A stretch of DNA of 64,000 bases, taken from assembly GCF_021582875.1 (NCBI RefSeq), contig NZ_CP091138.1:1612001-1676000 (forward strand), in the 5' to 3' direction. The notes under the pieces are model-generated. The model made no database searches. It had not been told where the DNA came from and saw nothing but the letters and a program-made list of their open reading frames with translations. Position 1 is the stretch's first letter; the number at the start of each line of letters is the position of its first letter. Shown here piece after piece: positions 49,901-57,468 of this stretch. The stretch is from Microbacterium sp. KUDC0406. GTDB lineage: Bacteria; Actinomycetota; Actinomycetes; Actinomycetales; Microbacteriaceae. Made by a program: the position numbers and the translations under genes.

Positions 49901-50002
49901 CGGCACCAGCACGCTCAGTGCGAGTGCTGCCGCCGCAAGACCTGCGGTGAGGATTCTGCTGATGCGAGGCGCACTGGTGCCCCGTGAAGTCCGGCCCAAC
50001 AT
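46991..50002 (-). CDS. Secreted LGFP-repeat protein with lysozyme-like N-terminal domain
   Basis: 1003 aa. Signal peptide (basic RGTSAPRISR, hydrophobic ILTAGLAAAALALSVLVPA, cleavage near ASA/AP at about residue 40). Residues about 45-330 form a Cys-rich domain; IIYRVSQACNINPQVLIVML followed by QKEQGLV resembles the catalytic-Glu helix of lytic transglycosylases. The rest is about 13 LGFP-type units of about 50 residues, eight with LGWP or LGYP cores and five degenerate. LGFP repeats are thought to bind wall glycan. The units are arranged in a higher-order duplication of 277 residues. A cell-wall hydrolase tethered to surface polymer is the best guess; catalysis is unproven. Confidence 0.82.
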   Translation of the reverse strand: MLGRTSRGTSAPRISRILTAGLAAAALALSVLVPATAASAAPVNGPAKTSLAGFSAGNIISDAVFTSKNTMTEAQIQAFFNSKVKTCQKGYTCLKDFRMTSVTRPADAYCKGYTGAANESAARIIYRVSQACNINPQVLIVMLQKEQGLVTHTWPSDWRYSAALGQGCPDTAPCDPKFVGFFHQIYGAARQMQIYMEGKYFAWYAPGKTWNILYNPNKACGTSPVHVANKATSALYYYTPYQPNAAALKAGYGTGDSCSAYGNRNFYNYFTDWFGSTQKPASVLNPLNDIGDLYAHLGNATGVLGKATNSPACTSSTARCTVTYANGIITWTKALGALTVYGPVYKQYVAQGGLGGSLGYPKETPKAVTDPNGDGIAQQFDRGWIHQSAAGTFASTTRTMTAYSAAGWLRGYLGWPTSREVCTAASCVQDFAGGLIGAFTGKPAFAVSKTTSKSIDALYTKQGGSTGKLGARAADRQLVDDPHGDGLAQKYQKGWIHASDRGTFSSSSAIMTGYSNAGWLRGFLGWPTAAEQTVTDPNGNGAAQAFEGGWIHSSSKGVFSSSARIMAAFSAAGWVRGALGWPTSAEICTGASCTQTFSGGIISFAGKDAAKTAVGVTPAAIAKAHTAAGGDKGALGRAANAVQIVADGHGGGLARKFAGGWIHSSAAGTFSSSTPIMTAYSAAGWLRGSLGWPTSKESCSGTYCSQSFQGGVIAYTKGKAAVVLTGVAPGAIDTAYKASGGSTGPMGAAAAQVQVVKDPHGNGLARKFAKGWIHASKSGAFTSSTRIMTEYSAAGWLRGHLGWPVAAEQSVKDSNGNGVAQQFENGWIHSSDKGTFTTSDRIMTAYSSSGWVRGALGWPTSAEICTGASCTQAFSGGIIAYSGKSAAQAATGVTAAAIAKAHTAAGGDRGALGKASKAVQIVADPRGGGMARQFAGGWIHSSAKGTFSSSTTIMTAYSKAGWLRGKLGWPTGAETCTSSTCTQQFTGGTISYVKGKPATVTYR

Positions 50003-50032
50003 GTGACCAGTGTGACAGAAGTCACCAGTGTG
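50002..50032 (-). promoter_or_regulatory. Direct-repeat operator resembling an MtrA box
   Basis: On the minus strand three 9-mers stand head to tail directly before the LGFP gene: GTGACTTCT, GTCACACTG, GTCACATGT, with the hexamers at 50020-50025, 50011-50016 and 50002-50007, exactly 9 bp apart. GTCACA-type 9-mer direct repeats are the reported form of MtrA sites in actinobacteria, and MtrA controls wall hydrolases. The last copy overlaps the start codon, so binding would block expression. Confidence 0.5.
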
Positions 50033-50079
50033 GCGCGACCGGATCTTGATCCACCCGGCGTAGGATCCCCGATCCCCGC

Positions 50080-50101
50080 CTACAGTTCGGCTACAGTTCG
50101 G
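50080..50101. repeat. 11-bp tandem duplication over a stop codon
   Basis: CTACAGTTCGG occurs twice with no gap. The second copy contains the TAG stop of the downstream-strand glycosyltransferase gene; the first copy lies just after it. Confidence 0.9.
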
Positions 50102-51164
50102 CGTGCAGCGCCCACGTCCGCTCGGCCGAACTCGCCCAGGAGAACGCCTTCGCGCGGTCCCGTGCGAGCACTCCCAGACGCTTCCCGTCGTCTCCTGCTG
50201 CGGCGACCGCGGCATCGACGAACTCGTCCGGAGCGACGACCAGGCCGCCGTCTGCGATCACATCGCGATGCACGCCGCTGTCGACCGCGACGACGGGCGT
50301 GCCGAGCAGCATCGTCTCGACCACACGCCACGGCCAGGCATCCAGCGCACTGGTCGCGAGCACGACCGCCGCACCGCCGAGCACCGTCGCGCGGTCCTGG
50401 GCGGCGAGCGCGCCGCGCACGTGCACCCGGCGCTCCGGCAGCCCCGCTGCGGACGCGACCTCCACGACAGCGGGTTCCGACCCCTCCGCCGCATCCAGCA
50501 CGACGGCGTCGAGGCCGGCCGCGATCGCGGCCGAGAAGCCCATCGCGAGAGTGTCCCGATCTCCGAGGAGCACGGCGTATCGTTCGGGCAGCTGCAGCGC
50601 AGCGCGACGCGACGCGGCATCCGCGGGCTCGGCGAATCCCTCCGGCGGCGCGCCCGCGATCACCCGGATCCGGTCGCCGAAGGAGGCGAGTTCCGACAGC
50701 CGTCCCGCCAGAGCGTGCGAGGGCACGACCACCGCGTCGGCGTGCTTGACGGCCCTGCGCAGCATGCCGCGCTGCCACGCGACGGCTGCCTTCGAAAGCC
50801 GCTCGGGTGCATCCCATGCGGCGAGATCCCACAGCGTGACGACGGTCTGATCACCGTCGTGCACCCGGTCGTGACGGACCAGCGGTGCCATCAGCGTCGG
50901 TGCGTGGATCAGCCCGCCCCCGACGGCCGGGGCGAAACCGAGCGGCCAGGACGCCGCCAGCTCGCGCCGCCCCATCGAGAGCGTGCGCACGTCCTCCACG
51001 CCGACGACCGGCACCTCGGACCCGGACGGAGCGATCGCCGCGACCGCGCATCCGCGTGGTGCTGTGGACACCAGACCGGCGGTGAGATCGAGCGAGGCGG
51101 CCGCCTGATCCGGATCCACGACCGTCACCAGCTGATCCAGGACGACACGCAGCAGCACACTCAT
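50091..51164 (-). CDS. GT-B glycosyltransferase (GT1/GT4-like)
   Basis: 357 aa. VLWDLAAWDAPERLSK-type acceptor side (TLWDLAAWDAPERL), ADAVVVPSHALAGRLSEL, IRVIAGAPPEGF, and WPWRVVETMLLGTPVVAVD as the donor-binding segment. Short for GT4 and low in other motifs, so the substrate is open. It follows the LCP gene by 71 bp on the same strand, and this pairing (LCP plus GT) is common in wall-polymer loci. The stop lies in an 11-bp tandem duplication. Confidence 0.78.
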   Translation of the reverse strand: MSVLLRVVLDQLVTVVDPDQAAASLDLTAGLVSTAPRGCAVAAIAPSGSEVPVVGVEDVRTLSMGRRELAASWPLGFAPAVGGGLIHAPTLMAPLVRHDRVHDGDQTVVTLWDLAAWDAPERLSKAAVAWQRGMLRRAVKHADAVVVPSHALAGRLSELASFGDRIRVIAGAPPEGFAEPADAASRRAALQLPERYAVLLGDRDTLAMGFSAAIAAGLDAVVLDAAEGSEPAVVEVASAAGLPERRVHVRGALAAQDRATVLGGAAVVLATSALDAWPWRVVETMLLGTPVVAVDSGVHRDVIADGGLVVAPDEFVDAAVAAAGDDGKRLGVLARDRAKAFSWASSAERTWALHAEL

Positions 51165-51205
51165 GAGGCAAGGCTAATCGCGCATACCTGGGAACTCAGT
51201 TGGAT

Positions 51206-51239
51206 CGCGTCCAAGTACTCAGCGCGTCCAAGTACTCAG
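51206..51239. repeat. 17-bp perfect tandem duplication over the LCP stop codon
   Basis: CGCGTCCAAGTACTCAG is present at 51206-51222 and again at 51223-51239. The second copy carries the in-frame TGA of the LCP gene on the minus strand. Confidence 0.92.
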
Positions 51240-52693
51240 GGGGTGGGTGTCTTCGTCGGCGGATGCAGCGCCTGCTGCACCATCTCGTGAATCTCTCCGA
51301 AGTCCGGATGCCGCTCGCTGACGCCGCCTTCGGGGGTCAGCTCGATCGTTGCCACCTTCTGCTTCTTCGCCTTCATGATCAGGTCGAAGAACTCCGGCAG
51401 CTTGTCCTTCGGCAGATCCGTGTCGGCCAGCGCCGCTCCCGCATCCGCCACCGCACTGAACCGGGTGACCACGTTCTGCGGGGTGAACTGCTGCAGGATC
51501 GCCTCCTGCAGCTGCCGCTGGCGCTTCATGCGGTCGAAGTCACTGGTGGTGTACCGGGAGCGCGCGTACCACTGCGCGGTATCGCCGTTCATGGTCTGCT
51601 CACCCGGGTCGATCCAGCCGGTCGCCCACTCCTCGACGGGTTTATTCGTCTTGCCGGGCCCGCCGCCCTTCGGCAGTCGCTTCTCCACGGTGATGTGCAC
51701 GCCGCCGAGCGCATCGATGAGGTCGGCGAAGCCGTTCATGTCGACGAAGACGTAGTACGGGATCTTGATCCCCAGCACGCCCTCAGCGGCGTCCTTCGTC
51801 GCCTCGATCTCCGGCGTCGACCCGTGGGCGGCCGCATCCGGGTACAGTCCCTTGCCCTTGTCGTCGCGGCACACCTGCACAGCGTTCGTGAGCTGGTTGA
51901 TGCCGGAGCCCCAACCGCAGTTCCGATCGCTGTGCCCCTCGAAGTAGTTGCGGTAGTCGAACCCGACGAGGTCGGGCTTGCGCATCGGGCTGTCCTTCGC
52001 GAACGGGACGTTCGGCATGTCGCGCGGAATTCCGAAGATCGTCGCCGCCCCGGTCTCGGCGTTCACCGAGACGACCGAGATGCTGTCGAAGCGCATCGAG
52101 TCCCGCCCGTCACCGCTGTCCGCGCCGAGCAGCAGGATGTTGTAGTACCCGTCACTCGGGGGCAGGCTGGGACCGCTGTTGCCGAAGATCGAGCCGATCG
52201 CGCCGCGACTCGACGCCGCGATCGTCGAGCCGTACACCGCTCCCCCGGTCGCCAGCGACAGCACCAGGAGCGCGGCGATCGGAGCGGCGAACCGGGTGAT
52301 CATCGGGAGCCTGACCACGCGCAGCAGCCGGATGGCGTCGACGGTGAGCACCACCCAGAGCACGGCGTAGCCGAGCAGCAGGATCTGCGCGAGCGTCAGC
52401 ACGAACCAGTTGGTGAAGAGGGTGATCGCGGCGTCGCGCCAGAACAGCGCCAGCCCGGCAGCCAGCACGATCAGCACCCACCCGGCCAGGGTCGCCCCGA
52501 GGCCGAACCGGCCCAGGCGGCGGTTCCCGGCGAGGATCTGGGCGGATCCCGGCACCAGGATGTTCATCGCGACGAGCCACCACGCCCGGCGCCCCATGAA
52601 CGACGGATCCGCCGCCTCGGGGTTGCGCAGCGGACGGGTCTCGATCAGGGGACGGCCCGGCGCGCTGCGCTCACGAGGCGGCGCCAGCGTCAC
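51236..52693 (-). CDS. LytR-CpsA-Psr (LCP) family glycopolymer ligase
   Basis: 485 aa. An unusual N-terminus with four to five membrane helices (about residues 33-160) precedes the LCP domain: [37 protein letters not shown], and [20 protein letters not shown] with the conserved arginines and aspartates that bind the polyprenyl-pyrophosphate. LCP enzymes transfer lipid-linked glycopolymers onto peptidoglycan, so this is the likely attachment enzyme for polymers made in the window. GTG start overlaps the purE stop (GTGA), coupling it to purine genes. Confidence 0.92.
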   Translation of the reverse strand: MTLAPPRERSAPGRPLIETRPLRNPEAADPSFMGRRAWWLVAMNILVPGSAQILAGNRRLGRFGLGATLAGWVLIVLAAGLALFWRDAAITLFTNWFVLTLAQILLLGYAVLWVVLTVDAIRLLRVVRLPMITRFAAPIAALLVLSLATGGAVYGSTIAASSRGAIGSIFGNSGPSLPPSDGYYNILLLGADSGDGRDSMRFDSISVVSVNAETGAATIFGIPRDMPNVPFAKDSPMRKPDLVGFDYRNYFEGHSDRNCGWGSGINQLTNAVQVCRDDKGKGLYPDAAAHGSTPEIEATKDAAEGVLGIKIPYYVFVDMNGFADLIDALGGVHITVEKRLPKGGGPGKTNKPVEEWATGWIDPGEQTMNGDTAQWYARSRYTTSDFDRMKRQRQLQEAILQQFTPQNVVTRFSAVADAGAALADTDLPKDKLPEFFDLIMKAKKQKVATIELTPEGGVSERHPDFGEIHEMVQQALHPPTKTPTP

Positions 52694-53207
52694 AGCGAGC
52701 CCTTCAGCCGCCGGTTCTTCTCCTCGACCTGCGACTCCAGATCACGGGCGTACTCCTCCACCCGGTCGGCCAGAGCGTCGTCGGAGGTGCCGAGGATGCG
52801 CGCGGCGAGCAGGCCCGCGTTCTTCGCCCCGCCGATCGAGACGGTCGCGACGGGGATGCCGGCGGGCATCTGCACGATCGACAGCAGCGAGTCCATGCCG
52901 TCGAGGTAGGCGAGCGGCACCGGCACGCCGATCACCGGCACGGCGGTCACCGAGGCGAGCATGCCCGGCAGGTGCGCCGCTCCCCGGCTCCGGCGATGAT
53001 CACCCGGATGCCGCGGCTGCGGGCGTCCCGCCCGTAGGAGACGAGCTTGTCCGGAGTGCGGTGCGCGGAAACCACCTCGACCTCGTGCGGGATCCCGAAA
53101 TCGCTGAGCGCCTGGGAGGCGTCGCTCATCACGCGCCAGTCGGAGTCCGATCCCATGACGACGCCGACGATCGGACGGCTCGAGGAGTGCAGTGGCTCAG
53201 TCACCAT
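52690..53207 (-). CDS. purE: N5-carboxyaminoimidazole ribonucleotide mutase (one frame break)
   Basis: About 172 aa after correction. Purine step converting N5-CAIR to CAIR. N-terminal [14 protein letters not shown], then [18 protein letters not shown] and [11 protein letters not shown]-terminal part from [15 protein letters not shown] to [19 protein letters not shown]. The C4 run at 52982-52985 is one base short and splits the gene in the middle of [11 protein letters not shown]. Since purE is needed for purine synthesis, this break is good evidence for sequence error. A GTG one codon upstream of the chosen ATG is possible. Confidence 0.93.
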
Positions 53208-53251
53208 CACAGGCTACGGTTCGCGCCTGTGAGAACCTCGCAACGGCGCGC

Positions 53252-54367
53252 CTACGCGAAGTACGCCGCCGCCGCGCGGGCTGCGTAGACCACGTCGTCG
53301 AGATCGTCACCCGTCACGTTCACGTGGCCCACCTTGCGTCCCGGCCGCGAGGCCTTGCCGTACGTGTGGATCTTCGCGTCGGGGTGGGCGGCCATCGCCG
53401 CCGGGAAGCGCTCGTCGATCGCTCCCTCTGTCGGGCCGCCGAGGATGTTGACCATCACCGACCACGGCACGCGAGCAGTCGCAGCGCCCAGCGGCAGATC
53501 CGCCACTGCGCGCAGGTGCTGCTCGAACTGCCCCGTCACGGCGCCGTCCTGGCTCCAGTGCCCGCTGTTGTGCGGGCGCATCGCGAGCTCGTTGACGAGG
53601 AGACGCTCGTCATCGGTCTGGAACAGCTCGACCGCCAGCATCCCGGTGACTCCAAGACCCTCGGCGATCTGCCGGCCGATGCCCTCGGCGACCTGCACCA
53701 GCCTGGCCGACGCGTCGGGAGCCGGGGCGATCACCTCGGCGCACACGCCGTCGCGCTGCACGGTCTCCACCACGGGATAGGCCACGATCTCGCCGCCGGG
53801 CCGCCGTGCCACCTGCTGCGCGAGCTCACGCGTGAACGACACGAGCTCCTCGACCAGGAGCGCGTCGAAGTCGCCGAACCAGTCCGCGGCCTCGGCCGCA
53901 CCCGAGACCACCATCACGCCCTTGCCGTCGTATCCGCCACGCGGCGTCTTGACGACGGCGCGGCCGCCGTGGTCGTCCAGGAACGCCTGCAGCTCCGCCG
54001 CGTCATGCACGGCCGCCCAGTCGGGCTGCGGCGCACCGAGCTCGGCGAGCTTCGCACGCATGACGAGCTTGTCCTGCGCGTACTGCAGCGCGTCCGGGCC
54101 CGGGTGCACCGGCACACCGTCGGCGACCAGCGCGCGGAGCACCTCCTGCGGCACGTGCTCGTGGTCGAACGTGATGACGTCGACGTCGGCGGCGAACGCG
54201 CGCACGGTGTCGAGGTCGCGATAGTCGCCGACGCCGGTGGCCGCCAGCTGGGCCGACATCCCCGCGCCCTCGGCCAGCACCCGCAGGTCGAGTCCGAGTT
54301 CGACCGCCGGGGCGATCATCATCCGGGCCAGCTGACCTCCACCGATCACACCAATGCGCACTGCCAT
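53252..54367 (-). CDS. purK: N5-carboxyaminoimidazole ribonucleotide synthase
   Basis: 371-aa ATP-grasp enzyme: RIGVIGGGQLARMMIAPA, VDVITFDHEHVP, AVVKTPRGGYDGKGVMVV, VEELVSFTRELAQQVAR, NELAMRPHNSGHWSQDG. Acts just before PurE. Start at MAVRIGVIGGGQL, with GGAAGGAG about 8 nt upstream; the open frame further 5' is not conserved. Confidence 0.95.
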   Translation of the reverse strand: MAVRIGVIGGGQLARMMIAPAVELGLDLRVLAEGAGMSAQLAATGVGDYRDLDTVRAFAADVDVITFDHEHVPQEVLRALVADGVPVHPGPDALQYAQDKLVMRAKLAELGAPQPDWAAVHDAAELQAFLDDHGGRAVVKTPRGGYDGKGVMVVSGAAEAADWFGDFDALLVEELVSFTRELAQQVARRPGGEIVAYPVVETVQRDGVCAEVIAPAPDASARLVQVAEGIGRQIAEGLGVTGMLAVELFQTDDERLLVNELAMRPHNSGHWSQDGAVTGQFEQHLRAVADLPLGAATARVPWSVMVNILGGPTEGAIDERFPAAMAAHPDAKIHTYGKASRPGRKVGHVNVTGDDLDDVVYAARAAAAYFA

Positions 54368-54401
54368 CCGCGACTCCTTCCGCCGCGTCCATTCTCCCGT
54401 A

Positions 54402-54974
54402 TCAGGGAGCCAGCGGCGGACCAGCGGGCGGAGGCGTCCCGAGACCCGACTGCGCATCGCGGTGCGCGAGGATCTGGCTGACCTCGATCTGGTCGGCGAG
54501 CGTCTCGTGCACGAGGTTGACGCTGGGCACGTTGACCAGCCGCAGCGGCGCGTCGATGCCGTTGCTGAGCGTGATCGTCCCCGCGCCCCACATCCGCTGC
54601 AGCAGGCCTCGATGCACGCCGATCGTGTACCCGCGCGCGTGCGAGACCTCGCGACGTCGGCGCGATCCGAGCCCCTCGCGAACGATCACGCGCCGGTTGG
54701 TGATCGTGTAGCTGCGCGAGCGCCACACCAGATACGGCACGATCACGCCGAGCAGCAGCAGCGCACCCGCAGCGGCCAGCAGCATCCAGTTCTGGAAGGT
54801 CGGCGGCAGATTGTCGTAGAGGAAGGCCGTCGCACCGAACACCGCGATCAGCAGCAACGCCGACCAGAACAGCCGACGCGCATGCCCGTGGAACCGCGCG
54901 ATGAGCAGTTCCTCGACAGGGACACCGGGCGGCGGCATCATCGGCCGGCCGCCGAGCGTGACGGGCTGGGACAT
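54402..54974 (-). CDS. PH (bPH2/DUF304) domain membrane protein
   Basis: 190 aa. Two membrane helices (LFWSALLLIAVFGATAFLY and WMLLAAAGALLLLGVIVPYLVW) precede a bacterial PH-like domain with RSYTITNRRVIVREGLGSRRRREV and LSNGIDAPLRLVNVP. Function unknown; frequent next to purK in Microbacteriaceae. Gly/Pro-rich C-terminus. Confidence 0.82.
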   Translation of the reverse strand: MSQPVTLGGRPMMPPPGVPVEELLIARFHGHARRLFWSALLLIAVFGATAFLYDNLPPTFQNWMLLAAAGALLLLGVIVPYLVWRSRSYTITNRRVIVREGLGSRRRREVSHARGYTIGVHRGLLQRMWGAGTITLSNGIDAPLRLVNVPSVNLVHETLADQIEVSQILAHRDAQSGLGTPPPAGPPLAP

Positions 54975-55025
54975 GGCTCCATTGTGCCCAGCGAAGGCTG
55001 ACATCCTCCTGCGCGGCCCGGCGTG

Positions 55026-55781
55026 TCAGATCGCGCGCACGTGCACCACGTCGCCGGCGGAGATCGGATGCTCCGCCCCGTCGGCGTCGACCACCAGGCG
55101 CCCGTCCTCGTCGAGACGCGTCGCCACGCCGCGCAGCTCACCCTCAGCGGGGAGCTCGACGCGCACCCGCCGGCCGATCGTCAGACAGCGGGCGGTCACA
55201 GCGGCGTGCACGCGCTCGGCGTCCTTCCCGGTGCCCAGCGTCGCGATCCACCCGTTCAGCGCCGACACGTAGTCGGCGACCAGCCGGTCGGTATCGGCCG
55301 TCGCGCCCAGCGCCGCGAACGACGTCGCCGTCTCGACGGGCAGCTGGGCGGCGGTCATCGCGGTGTTCACCCCGGAGCCCACGATCACCGCATCGGCCGT
55401 CGCCTCGGCGAGGATGCCGCAGATCTTGCGACCGTCGACGAGCACGTCGTTCGGCCACTTCACCCCCACCTCGCGCCCCGGCAACTGGGCGGCGACGGCA
55501 TCCGCCATCGCGAGTCCGGCGACCAGCGGGATCCAGCCGCGCGACTCGGGGTCCGCGGGAAGGTCGCGGAGCAGCACCGAGATCGCGAGCGCGGAACCGG
55601 GCGGCGTCACCCAGGTGCGGTCCAGGCGTCCGCGTCCGGCGGTCTGGTGATCGGTCAGCAGCACGGTCAGGTGCGGCGCTCCGTCGGCGGATGCCCGCAG
55701 CTGCGCGTTCGTGGACGGCGACTGCGCGACGATGTCGAGCCGGGCCGCGACCGCGGCCGCACGGGGAAGGTCCATGCTCAC
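55026..55781 (-). CDS. birA: Biotin-[acetyl-CoA-carboxylase] ligase
   Basis: 251 aa, the short form without an N-terminal DNA-binding domain. STNAQLR, TAGRGRLDRTW (biotinyl-AMP loop), VGVKWPNDVLVDGRKICGIL and VGSGVNTAM are all present, followed by the small C-terminal domain. Attaches biotin to carboxylase subunits. GTG start chosen because it overlaps the upstream stop (GTGA); an ATG two codons on is possible. Confidence 0.93.
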   Translation of the reverse strand: MSMDLPRAAAVAARLDIVAQSPSTNAQLRASADGAPHLTVLLTDHQTAGRGRLDRTWVTPPGSALAISVLLRDLPADPESRGWIPLVAGLAMADAVAAQLPGREVGVKWPNDVLVDGRKICGILAEATADAVIVGSGVNTAMTAAQLPVETATSFAALGATADTDRLVADYVSALNGWIATLGTGKDAERVHAAVTARCLTIGRRVRVELPAEGELRGVATRLDEDGRLVVDADGAEHPISAGDVVHVRAI

Positions 55782-56142
55782 ACCGCCCGGATGACCGCGC
55801 CGCGCAGCGCGGCGGAGTCGATCACGTGGCCGTCGCCGGTCGGACGGAGCGGCAGGTCGTCGACTCCGATGCCGTCGATCATGAGTCCGGCCTCGTCCCC
55901 GCGGTCGTCGATTCGCGGCGGCGTCGGCGCACGTTGATCTCCTTGAGGACTCCGGAGAGCGTCACCGCTTCGCGCTCGAGCACGACGGGACCGCCCTGGA
56001 CGATCGATCCGGACGTCACCCGTCCGGTGAACACGGGGCCGCGGAAGGTGATCACGAACACGTCGTCGATCTCGAACCGGAACGGACCGGTGGCAGCCGG
56101 AGTCGGCTGCCACGCCTTCTCGGCACGGCGGAACAGCCCCAT
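55778..56142 (-). CDS. Small protein with EF-Tu domain-2-like fold (one frame break)
   Basis: About 121 aa after correction. MGLFRRAEKAWQ, then FRFEIDDVFVITFRGPVFTG, RVTSGSIVQGG and VVLEREAVTLSGVLKEI: the DVF-x-I-x-G-x-VFTGRV-x-SG-x(2)-GG pattern of EF-Tu/IF2 beta-barrel domain 2 without any GTPase. A short C-terminal region follows (DEAGLMIDGIGVDDLPLR). One base is missing around 55912-55925. Function unknown. TGATG coupling to the CDP-glycerol-type gene and GTGA coupling to birA. Confidence 0.65.
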
Positions 56143-57425
56143 CACTCGTCCTCGTCCTTCGCCTCTTCGTCGTCGTCGTCCTCTTCGGAGTCGAGCGTGC
56201 CGATCTCGGCGGCGTGCCAGTCGTCCCACTTCTGCATGAGCTGCTCGATCGCGGCGTGGAACTTCTCGGTGGCGATCCCTTCAGTGGTGTCGCCGAAGTA
56301 GTGCTGCACCCACATCCGCAGCTTCTTGATCGCGTCCTCGTCCGCTCGGACGCGCTCGACCTCGGCGACGATGTCTGCTGCGCCGTCGACGGTGAGCCAC
56401 TCGCAGTCCGAGAGGTAGCCCTTGGTGTCGATCGAGGCGCGGTCGTCGGCGGGCCTGGTGATCAGCAGCGGCTTGCCCGCGGCGAGGCGGTCGTAGACCA
56501 TCGCCGAGATGTCGACGATCGCGACATCCGCAGCGGCGAGTTGCCAGCCCAGCTCGGGACCGTCGTCGTAGAAGTGCTTCGCTGCGGGGTCGGCACGATT
56601 CGCCTCGGCGATCGCGGAGAGGATGCGGCGGTGCGCGGCACCGTACTCGGCGTCGACCACACCGCTGCGCGGATGCGGCCGGTAGACGACCCGGTGCCCG
56701 CCCGTGGCCAGCAGTCTCCTGACGAGAGCTTCGCCGTGCGTGGCGATCGAGCCGTAGTGCGCCGACGGGCGATCGCCCTCCCAGGTCGGCGCGTACAGCA
56801 CGACCGTGCGGTCGTCGGGCGTATAGGGCAGGGACCCGGAGTAGTGGTCGGCCTGCGGACGGCCGATCTCGATCGTGCGACGGTCGATGTCGTAGTCCCA
56901 CAGCGTCCGGCTGAGACGGTCGCGCGCGGCCTGCCCCGCCACCAGCGCGTAGTCGTACGCCTTGTACTGGTTGGTGGTCATGTACATCTTGTCGGACTCG
57001 CCGTGGTTGATGAACACGTGCCAGCGCCGCCCATACCGGAACATCTGGAAGTTGCGGGTGTTCTGGTTCACGTACAGTACGACGCGGATGTCCTGCCCGG
57101 CGATGAAGCGCTCCAGGTCGCGCACCTTCGGCACGAAGGCGACGGGCGGAGCATCCTCGGCGAGCAGCCTCTCAGCGCCGGTGGCGGTGCGCGACAGCAC
57201 GACGACGGGCCAGCGTTCGGCGAGGTCGGCCAGCGGCCGGTACCACTGACGCATCTGGTACATGTTCACGGCGCCGTCGGCGAAGTACACCGCGACGCGG
57301 AAGCGCCCCTCGGGAAGCGGCGGCCGCGCGGCGATCGTGCGACGCACCCGCTGCACCGCCGTGCGCGACGCGAGAGCCTTCCGCAGCAGGGAATAGGCCT
57401 TCTTCGCATCGGACACCACGCTCAC
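56142..57425 (-). CDS. CDP-glycerol glycerophosphotransferase-like GT-B protein
   Basis: 427 aa. HVFINHGESDKMYMTTNQYK, VVLYAPTWEGDRPSAHYGSI, VVYRPHPRSGV, and ADVAIVDISAMVYDRLAAGKP match the TagB/TagF family, which adds glycerol- or ribitol-phosphate to wall polymers. The C-terminus is a long acidic tail (SEEDDDDEEAKDEDE). GTG start. The gene is divergent from the GT2 gene across 43 bp. Exact substrate not known; some family members act on other phospho-sugars. Confidence 0.8.
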   Translation of the reverse strand: MSVVSDAKKAYSLLRKALASRTAVQRVRRTIAARPPLPEGRFRVAVYFADGAVNMYQMRQWYRPLADLAERWPVVVLSRTATGAERLLAEDAPPVAFVPKVRDLERFIAGQDIRVVLYVNQNTRNFQMFRYGRRWHVFINHGESDKMYMTTNQYKAYDYALVAGQAARDRLSRTLWDYDIDRRTIEIGRPQADHYSGSLPYTPDDRTVVLYAPTWEGDRPSAHYGSIATHGEALVRRLLATGGHRVVYRPHPRSGVVDAEYGAAHRRILSAIAEANRADPAAKHFYDDGPELGWQLAAADVAIVDISAMVYDRLAAGKPLLITRPADDRASIDTKGYLSDCEWLTVDGAADIVAEVERVRADEDAIKKLRMWVQHYFGDTTEGIATEKFHAAIEQLMQKWDDWHAAEIGTLDSEEDDDDEEAKDEDE

Positions 57426-57468
57426 ACATCCAGAGTACTCAGGGCATCCGTCATGAAAGGATCGGGAT

